A stretch of 64,000 bases of DNA, from assembly GCA_027079305.1 (NCBI GenBank), contig JALWVU010000045.1, positions 57,354 to 121,353 on the forward strand, in the 5' to 3' direction. Position numbers and translations under genes: made by a program. Position 1 is the stretch's first letter. Every line of letters starts with the position of its first letter. Shown in pieces: positions 58,867-64,000 of this stretch. This DNA is from Aquificaceae bacterium (GTDB taxonomy: Bacteria > Aquificota > Aquificia > Aquificales > Aquificaceae). A model generated the notes under the pieces. The model made no database searches and was not told the origin of the DNA. It was given only the letters and a program-made list of their open reading frames with translations.

Positions 58867-59992
58867 AGAAACGTATCCCAACGAGAAGAGAGTGTCCCTC
58901 GTTCCCGCGGAGGTCCAGAAGCTCACAGAGAAGGGGGTAGAGATTCTCGTGGAGAGGGGAGCGGGAGAGAGGGCGGGCTTTTCGGACGAGGATTACGCTC
59001 AGGCGGGCGCGAAGATCGTTGAGAGGGACGAGGTTTTCGAGAAATCGGAGGTGATCTTAAAGGTAAGGGGCCTGCTGGCGGACAGGGAGAACTTTCTCGA
59101 AGAGGCGGATAAATACGCGGGGAAGGTTCTCATAGGCTTCTTAGAGCCTTTCTCCGTGGAGGAGATCATCGATAGAGTTAGAGAGCTTAAGCTCACCGCC
59201 TTTGCCATGGAACTCATACCCAGGATAACGAGGGCCCAGAGCATGGACGCCCTCTCCTCCATGGCAACGGTCGCAGGATACAAGGCGGTTCTGATAGCCT
59301 CCAACATGCTTCCCAAGATGTTCCCCATGCTCATGACCGCAGCGGGAACGGTCCTGCCCGCCAAGGTCTTCGTGGTGGGTGCGGGTGTGGCTGGTCTCCA
59401 GGCGATAGCCACCGCCAAGAGGCTCGGGGCGGTCGTTCAGGCCTACGACATAAGGCCCGCGGCCAAGGAGCAGGTTCTCAGCCTGGGTGCCAAGTTCGTG
59501 GAGCTGGGGCTCGAGAGCGAGCAGGCGGAGGACAGGGGAGGTTATGCAAGGGCCATGGACGAGGAGTTCTACAGAAGACAGAGGGAGATGATGAAAGAAG
59601 TGGTCGCGGAGAGCGACGTGGTTATAACCACCGCCATGGTCCCGGGGAAGAGGGCTCCAGTTCTGATAACGGAGGAGATGGTGAAGGGCATGAGGCCTGG
59701 ATCCGTTATAGTGGACCTCGCCGCGGAAAGGGGAGGGAACTGTGAGCTCACATCCCCCGGAGAGGTCGTGGAGAGATACGGCGTGAAGATAGTTGGGGCG
59801 GTGAACCTGCCCTCGGAAGTTCCCTACGACGCGAGCCAGATGTATTCGAGGAACATCTTCAACTTCCTGAACCTTCTGATAAGGGACGGTGAGCTTCATA
59901 TAGATCTAGAGGACGAGATAGTCAGGGAGACACTCCTTCTCAGGGAAGGGGAGCTCGTGAGTGAGAGGATAAAACAGCTCGTGGGAGGTTAA
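58847..59992 (+). CDS. pntAA: NAD(P) transhydrogenase alpha subunit, part 1
   Basis: A 381-residue soluble NAD(H)-binding domain I of the proton-translocating transhydrogenase. MFIGVLKETYPNEKRVSLVP opens the protein. ERGAGERAGFSDEDY near 35, ELIPRITRAQSMDALSSMATVAGYKA (positions 120-145) and the NAD loop VVGAGVAGLQAIATAKRLGA (about 178-197) are family marks. Start at ATG 58847; TAAAAT lies eight bases upstream. Its stop codon lies within the 7-base repeat that flanks the TnpB element. Confidence 0.94.
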   Translation: MFIGVLKETYPNEKRVSLVPAEVQKLTEKGVEILVERGAGERAGFSDEDYAQAGAKIVERDEVFEKSEVILKVRGLLADRENFLEEADKYAGKVLIGFLEPFSVEEIIDRVRELKLTAFAMELIPRITRAQSMDALSSMATVAGYKAVLIASNMLPKMFPMLMTAAGTVLPAKVFVVGAGVAGLQAIATAKRLGAVVQAYDIRPAAKEQVLSLGAKFVELGLESEQAEDRGGYARAMDEEFYRRQREMMKEVVAESDVVITTAMVPGKRAPVLITEEMVKGMRPGSVIVDLAAERGGNCELTSPGEVVERYGVKIVGAVNLPSEVPYDASQMYSRNIFNFLNLLIRDGELHIDLEDEIVRETLLLREGELVSERIKQLVGG

Positions 59993-59993
59993 C
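59987..59993. repeat. Left 7-base flanking repeat of TnpB element
   Basis: GGTTAAC, containing the pntAA stop codon. The same seven bases occur at 61571-61577 at the other end of the inserted element. Confidence 0.65.
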
Positions 59994-60010
59994 AACAGTT
60001 GAGGACTAAC

Positions 60011-60022
60011 GCACAATTGTGC
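60011..60022. repeat. Left-end palindrome of TnpB element
   Basis: GCACAATTGTGC, a perfect 12-base palindrome 18 bases inside the left flanking repeat. Confidence 0.7.
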
Positions 60023-60091
60023 ACAAAAGTAAAAAGCAGTTCGCGGAAGCGAAAAACCGCAAACTACAGTAGCACGTATAATAAAAGCAAA

Positions 60092-61576
60092 ATGCCCAAA
60101 AACATGACCACAATACAGGCAAGGCTTAGGGTCAAAGGAGAAGAAAAGAAAACCCTCGATGACCTCATGAGAAGATGGTCTTCCTGTATGAGGTTCGCAT
60201 ACAAGAGACTGCTGGAAGGAAAGACAAGAAGGGAGCTGAAAAGAGAGCTTCAAAGGATCTTCGGCCTCAACTCACGTTACGTGGACGACTCTATCTTAAA
60301 GGCTCAGAGCGTAATAAATCTTTCCAGAGAACTCGGCTTCAACCCAAACAAAGTCATCTTCGGTGGAAGGGATTTATTTGAAAAGCTCTCCAAAAGGCAC
60401 CTTTCTGAAAAAGAAAGGGATAAGCTGAGGGATGAATGGAAAGAAAGACGGCAGTGCAACCTCTACTCAAGAGGAGACAAGTCTAAAAGTGGGAACCTGA
60501 ACCTCAGAATAGTCAAGGAGGGAGGGAGACACTTCTTGAGGGTAAATGTAGGAAACAGAAGGTGGATACTCCCTGAGCTAATCACATCCCACAAGAAATG
60601 GGGACTTTTTGAGAGCTTCCTCATCCAAGGTGTTCCCTATTCGGTAAGGGTTCGGAGAAGGAACGGAAGGTATTACGCTTACATCAGCTTTGAAGAGCCT
60701 TTGCCTGAGGTGGAGATAGGCTTCGAAAACGGAGCTATCGGAGTAGACCTCAACGCTTTCCCATCTCACACAGCTTGGGCTGAGATAGGAAGGGACGGAA
60801 ATCTGGTAAGCTACGGTGAGATTCCTACACCGCATCTGTGGGACGGGAAAAAGACAAAGAGAGATTACTTCGCATGGCAGTACGCTCACCAAGTGGTCAG
60901 GATAGCTCTTGAAAAGAGGAAGGGGATAGTTCTTGAGGATCTCAAGATAAAGGACAAAGGCTTCAGAGGAGACTGCACGGGAAGGAAGACAAGGAGGATA
61001 AAGCACAGCTTTTCATACAAAAAACTCAAGGAGAGGATAATACATCTTGCGAGGAGATACGGGGTGGCTGTAGAGGAGGTAAGCCCCGCGTACACAAGCG
61101 TGATAGGTATGCTCAAGTACGCACCTCAGCTTAGTCTTACCAAGGATATAGCTTCAGCGTGGGTGATAGCGAGGAGAGGGTTGGGGCTGTCTGAGAAGGT
61201 TCCGAGGAATTATCTCAAGCTCATAGAAAGCTCTCAGCGTGAGTCAGGGACGGAGGAAAGGCGGGCCTATGGAAGGAACCTCTCCTCTGCGGGGAATCCG
61301 AAGAGGTCCCCGTACAATCTCTGGCGAGTGCTGAGGGTAGCGGTGCTGACTGCACTCTCCCCTGAGGGGCAAAGAACACCCAGATGTCTCTCTCCCCTGA
61401 AGTCATTACTGATTTCAGGGGACGTGGGGAGAATCCCCTTGTGGGGACGCGAGACCCTGTTACCTGGGACAGGGTCTATGGCTGGGGAAATAGCGCCTGC
61501 CGGGTTTATCCCCAGCCTGAAGGGGCGCGATATAAATAGCCCGGCACCGGACTGCACAAATGTGCGGTTCGGTTAA
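60092..61576 (+). CDS. tnpB: TnpB-related RuvC nuclease (IS605 OrfB type)
   Basis: A predicted RNA-guided nuclease of IS200/IS605 elements. RuvC-I Asp is residue 219 (IGVDLNAFP), RuvC-II Glu is 282 (IVLEDLK), and RuvC-III Asp is probably 352 (LTKDIASAWVIARRGLG). No CxxC pair is present, so the usual zinc finger is missing; SPAYTSVIGMLKYAP occurs where it would begin. ATG 60092 is chosen because TATAAT (60077-60082) lies nine bases before it. Recognisable protein ends near residue 380; the last roughly 115 codons cover a hairpin-rich region that is probably guide RNA. Tail translation is doubtful. Confidence 0.85.
   Translation: MPKNMTTIQARLRVKGEEKKTLDDLMRRWSSCMRFAYKRLLEGKTRRELKRELQRIFGLNSRYVDDSILKAQSVINLSRELGFNPNKVIFGGRDLFEKLSKRHLSEKERDKLRDEWKERRQCNLYSRGDKSKSGNLNLRIVKEGGRHFLRVNVGNRRWILPELITSHKKWGLFESFLIQGVPYSVRVRRRNGRYYAYISFEEPLPEVEIGFENGAIGVDLNAFPSHTAWAEIGRDGNLVSYGEIPTPHLWDGKKTKRDYFAWQYAHQVVRIALEKRKGIVLEDLKIKDKGFRGDCTGRKTRRIKHSFSYKKLKERIIHLARRYGVAVEEVSPAYTSVIGMLKYAPQLSLTKDIASAWVIARRGLGLSEKVPRNYLKLIESSQRESGTEERRAYGRNLSSAGNPKRSPYNLWRVLRVAVLTALSPEGQRTPRCLSPLKSLLISGDVGRIPLWGRETLLPGTGSMAGEIAPAGFIPSLKGRDINSPAPDCTNVRFG
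61554..61565. repeat. Right-end hairpin of TnpB element
   Basis: GCACAAATGTGC, five-base arms around two bases. It differs from the left-end palindrome by one base. Confidence 0.7.
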
Positions 61577-61577
61577 C
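61571..61577. repeat. Right 7-base flanking repeat of TnpB element
   Basis: GGTTAAC, identical to 59987-59993. After it comes CCAGGCG or CAGGCG and then the pntAB start. Confidence 0.65.
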
Positions 61578-61590
61578 CAGGCGTTGGGTG

Positions 61591-61872
61591 ATGGAAGACT
61601 TCGTGATGTACTTCACCATCTTCGTTCTATCCATGTTCGTAGGCTTCGAGGTAATTACAAAAGTTCCTCCCACCCTGCACACACCCTTGATGTCGGGCTC
61701 GAACGCCATATCGGGCATAACCATCGTGGGAGCTATCATCTCCGCAGGCTCTGGCCACTCTATACTGACCACCATTCTCGGTTTTCTGGCCCTCGTCTTT
61801 GCCACCGTAAACGTGGTTGGAGGGTTCCTTGTAACCCACAGGATGCTCGAGATGTTCAGGGGGAAGGACTGA
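61591..61872 (+). CDS. pntAB: NAD(P) transhydrogenase alpha subunit, part 2
   Basis: A 93-residue membrane subunit with three hydrophobic segments. FVGFEVITKVPPTLHTPLMSGSNAISGI (positions 17-44) and GGFLVTHRMLEMF near the end match PntAB. ATG 61591 is used; a GTG codon directly before it is also possible. The upstream ribosome site of the original operon (GGGAGGTTAA at the pntAA end) is now 1.6 kb away because of the inserted element. pntB follows after three bases. Confidence 0.92.
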   Translation: MEDFVMYFTIFVLSMFVGFEVITKVPPTLHTPLMSGSNAISGITIVGAIISAGSGHSILTTILGFLALVFATVNVVGGFLVTHRMLEMFRGKD

Positions 61873-61875
61873 GGT

Positions 61876-63249
61876 ATGGAGAAGATAGTAGTAAACCTGG
61901 CATACCTCCTCGCTGCTTCTTTGTTCATTCTGGGTCTCAAGGGCCTCTCCCACCCGAGAACCGCGGTAAGGGGGAACCTGCTCGGTGCCCTCGGGATGCT
62001 GATAGCGGTTGTGGTCACCCTCCTCGACAAGAGGATAGTGGACTTCTCAGTGATACTGGCGGGACTCGTTGTAGGGGCTCTTATAGGAGTGGTCCTGGCC
62101 CTCAAGGTGGAGATGACCGCCATGCCCCAGCTGGTCGCGATCTTCAACGGCCTTGGGGGAGGAGCCTCCGCCCTCGTTGCGGGAGCGGCGCTCTACGAGA
62201 CCAAGAACCCTGACTATCTATTTACCACCGCTTCCGTAGCTTCGGGGATAATAGGCTCGGTCACCTTCTTCGGGAGCGGTGTGGCCTTCGCCAAGCTTCA
62301 GGGCCTGATAAAGGAGAGGCCCATCAGATACACGGGGGAGCAGGTCGTTAAGGCCCTCTTCGCCCTGATAGCCCTGGCCCTCGGGACATACCTGGTGCTG
62401 AACCCTCAGAACCTCGAGCTCTACTGGATAATAGCGGGCGTAGCTTCCATCCTCGGGATCCTCCTCACCATAGCCATAGGTGGGGCGGACATGCCCGTTG
62501 TGATAGCCCTCCTCAACTCCTACTCGGGCCTCGCCGCTGCTGCAACGGGCTTCGTGCTCCAGAACAACGCCCTTATAATCTCCGGGTCCCTTGTGGGAGC
62601 CTCGGGGATAATCCTCACCAACCTCATGTGCAAGGCCATGAACAGATCGCTCCTGAACGTCCTCTTCGGGGGCTTCGGGGAGGTGGCGACCGCAGACCAG
62701 GACGACATCTACGCGGGGAAGGTGAAGGCGACCTCTCCGGAGGAGGTGGCCCTCCTTCTGGAGGGGGCGAGGAGGGTCGTGATAGTCCCCGGATACGGGA
62801 TGGCGGTGGCCCAGGCCCAGCACGCGGTCAGGGACCTTTACAACCTGCTTGAGTCCAAAGGTGTGGAGGTGGAGTTCGGCATTCACCCCGTCGCTGGAAG
62901 GATGCCCGGGCACATGAACGTCCTCCTGGCGGAGGTGGACATCCCCTACGAGAAGATGAAGGAGCTCGAAGAGATAAACCCCACCTTCGAACAGACGGAC
63001 GTGGTGATAGTGATAGGGGCCAACGACGTTGTGAACCCCCTCGCCCAAACGGATCCCAAGAGCCCCATAGCGGGGATGCCGGTTTTAGAGGTCTGGAAGG
63101 CCAAGACCGTGATAGTTATAAAGAGGAGCCTGAGCCCGGGCTTTGCGGGTATACCTAACCCCCTCTTTGCGATGGACAACACCCTCATGCTCTTTGCGGA
63201 CGCTAAGAAGGCGGTTCAGGAGATAGTGAGCGCCCTCAAGGAGGGTTGA
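61876..63249 (+). CDS. pntB: NAD(P) transhydrogenase beta subunit
   Basis: A 457-residue protein with about nine N-terminal membrane segments (to about residue 265) and a C-terminal NADP(H) domain III. GGADMPVVIALLNSYSGLAAAATGF (positions 197-221) lines the proton path. VIVPGYGMAVAQAQHAV near 298, FGIHPVAGRMPGHMNVLLAEV near 333 and VIGANDVVNPLAQTDP near 377 bind NADP(H). The enzyme couples proton movement to NADPH production, which suits carbon fixation. Confidence 0.96.
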   Translation: MEKIVVNLAYLLAASLFILGLKGLSHPRTAVRGNLLGALGMLIAVVVTLLDKRIVDFSVILAGLVVGALIGVVLALKVEMTAMPQLVAIFNGLGGGASALVAGAALYETKNPDYLFTTASVASGIIGSVTFFGSGVAFAKLQGLIKERPIRYTGEQVVKALFALIALALGTYLVLNPQNLELYWIIAGVASILGILLTIAIGGADMPVVIALLNSYSGLAAAATGFVLQNNALIISGSLVGASGIILTNLMCKAMNRSLLNVLFGGFGEVATADQDDIYAGKVKATSPEEVALLLEGARRVVIVPGYGMAVAQAQHAVRDLYNLLESKGVEVEFGIHPVAGRMPGHMNVLLAEVDIPYEKMKELEEINPTFEQTDVVIVIGANDVVNPLAQTDPKSPIAGMPVLEVWKAKTVIVIKRSLSPGFAGIPNPLFAMDNTLMLFADAKKAVQEIVSALKEG

Positions 63250-64000
63250 TCAGCCCTTCCTCCTTCCCAGAACCTTCAGGGGAAGCCCCCATACCTGTGT
63301 AAAGTGCTTCCCGGCGAGGTGGTCGAAGGCGTCCCTCTCTGAGTAGGTGGCCAGATCCTCCACATAGAGGGAGTTGGGAGACCTCCTTCCCACAACATTC
63401 ACAGAGCCCTTGTAGAGCTTGAGCCTGACCTCCCCGGTTGCATCCTTTGCAAGCCTGCCCGTGAAGGCGTCGAGGGCTTCCCTGAGAGGTGTGAACCACA
63501 GGCCCTCGTAGACGAGCTTAGCATACTCGTGGGGAACGTGGCTCAGAAAGTAGTGGAAGGTGAACCTGTCGGTAACGAGGGAAAGAAGATCCCTGTAGGC
63601 CTCGTATAAAGTCAGGGCTCCGGGAGCCTCGTATATCTCCCTGCTCTTTATCCCGACGAGCCTGTTCTCGACCATGTCCACCCTTCCCACACCGTGTTTC
63701 CCCGCTACCTCGTTGAGTCTGAGGATCAGATCACTCAGAAGATCGAACCTCTCCCCGTTTAAGGAGACGGGAACTCCCTCTTCGAAGCCGATGGTTATAT
63801 ACTCGGGCTCATTGGGGGCCTTCTCGGGGGAGGTGGTTATCTGGTAAGCGTCCTCGGGAGGCTCCTCCCAGGGGTCCTCGAGGGGACCGCACTCTATGGA
63901 GACACCCCAGAGGTTCCTGTCTATGGAGTAGGGCTTTTCCTTTGTCACCTTTACGGGGATCCCGTGCTTTTTTGCATACTCCACCTGCTCCTCCCTCGCC
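63250..64000 (-). CDS. argG: Argininosuccinate synthase (C-terminal part)
   Basis: Partial; the reading frame is open to the window edge. The visible 249 residues start in AREEQVEYAKKHGIPV. SIDRNLWGVSIECGPLEDPW, APNEPEYITIGFEEG, GKHGVGRVDMVENRLVGIKSREIYEAPGA (read as consecutive segments) and VNVVGRRSPNSLYVEDLATY are the usual ArgG features. It joins citrulline and aspartate in arginine synthesis. It ends one base after the pntB stop, tail to tail. Confidence 0.95.
   Translation of the reverse strand, partial: AREEQVEYAKKHGIPVKVTKEKPYSIDRNLWGVSIECGPLEDPWEEPPEDAYQITTSPEKAPNEPEYITIGFEEGVPVSLNGERFDLLSDLILRLNEVAGKHGVGRVDMVENRLVGIKSREIYEAPGALTLYEAYRDLLSLVTDRFTFHYFLSHVPHEYAKLVYEGLWFTPLREALDAFTGRLAKDATGEVRLKLYKGSVNVVGRRSPNSLYVEDLATYSERDAFDHLAGKHFTQVWGLPLKVLGRRKG

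Larger units (their letters stand above)
59994..61570 (+). mobile_element. TnpB-only IS200/IS605-type element within the pnt operon
   Basis: About 1.58 kb between pntAA and pntAB. It holds a single tnpB-like gene, near-identical subterminal hairpins at both ends (60011-60022 and 61554-61565), and a hairpin-rich 3' region. No tnpA is present, so mobility would depend on one supplied elsewhere. Joining the flanking GGTTAAC copies restores a short pntAA-pntAB junction. Exact ends are estimated within a few bases. Confidence 0.75.
61236..61577 (+). ncRNA. Candidate omega-RNA scaffold overlapping the 3' end of tnpB
   Basis: The last 340 bases contain at least four strong stems: 61393-61401 with 61414-61422 (nine pairs), 61426-61430 with 61434-61438, 61452-61460 with 61469-61477 (nine pairs, AGACCCTGT/ACAGGGTCT), and 61480-61487 with 61510-61517 (GGCTGGGG/CCCCAGCC). 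A last hairpin is at the right end. TnpB guide RNAs are made from this part of the element, with the guide taken from the flank. The RNA itself is predicted, not seen. Confidence 0.6.

Noticed and set aside
58831..58926. 32-residue extension of the lipoprotein
   Set aside because: It would run antisense through the pntAA start and would bury the signal peptide.
59141..59899. 252-codon open frame opposite pntAA, and a similar one at 62218-63048 opposite pntB
   Set aside because: Both are shadows of strongly conserved transhydrogenase genes.
1..64000. CRISPR arrays, tRNA, rRNA genes and sigma-54 promoters
   Set aside because: Looked for repeated spaced units, cloverleaf-like segments and TGGCAC-N5-TTGC; none seen by eye. 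A tRNA or covariance scan would be decisive.

Overview
The window looks like chromosome of a hyperthermophilic, chemolithotrophic bacterium of the Aquificales. The strongest markers are a histone-deacetylase-like protein whose active-site residues fall at the same numbers as in Aquifex aeolicus HDLP, a 512-residue tRNA nucleotidyltransferase of the type that adds only CC in Aquifex, an archaeal-type dehydroquinate synthase II, and a SoeABC-like sulfite-oxidising molybdoenzyme operon. Genes are tightly packed, often with 1-20 base overlaps. I saw no rRNA, tRNA or CRISPR array.

Layout. 1-859: two related small lipoproteins, one with LysM. 860-8060 (minus): a seven-gene run from a two-subunit acetate-type symporter through a CNMP/CBS/DUF294 regulator and a DnaQ-like exonuclease to pyrF, rsmG and guaA. 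It is divergent from acs (8382-10283) across a 321-base AT-rich control region with repeated palindromes. 10310-15686 (minus): dehydroquinate synthase II and a complete Liv-type ABC importer. 16632-24195 (minus): a pseudaminic acid pathway (pseB, C, F, G, H, I) with three extra genes (methyltransferase, WbqC-like, PIG-L deacetylase). Beside it, on plus, are a Maf glycosyltransferase, flagellin with a near-perfect sigma-28 promoter, flaG, fliD, fliS and a small partner. Most of this sugar block is visibly richer in A+T than its surroundings.

30181-39956: molybdopterin (moeA), tRNA repair, a secreted propeller-like protein, HDLP, a CBS/Cache signalling protein, dapL, a cupin, pabB and an outer-membrane barrel. 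39953-45100 (minus): soeA, a Uma2-family nuclease gene, soeB and soeC, joined by ATGA overlaps. 45220-58830: housekeeping genes (rlmI-like, accD, pth, rplY, folE, thiE, siroheme, a TatD/radical-SAM fusion, an exported nuclease, an orphan peptide-binding protein, a heptosyltransferase-like GT9). The gap at 50385-50697 is filled by what looks like an IS200/IS605-type end or orphan omega-RNA without a protein. 58847-63249: the pntAA-pntAB-pntB transhydrogenase operon, split by a zinc-finger-less TnpB element with palindromic ends, a 7-base flanking repeat and a strongly structured 3' region. The window ends inside argG.

How the genes work together. The acs and symporter genes form an acetate uptake and activation unit. 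MoeA helps supply the molybdenum cofactor that SoeA needs. The pse genes make CMP-pseudaminic acid, which Maf would place on the flagellin transcribed next to it. Many first genes have a -10 hexamer only 5-9 bases before the start codon and no Shine-Dalgarno site, which suggests common leaderless transcription.
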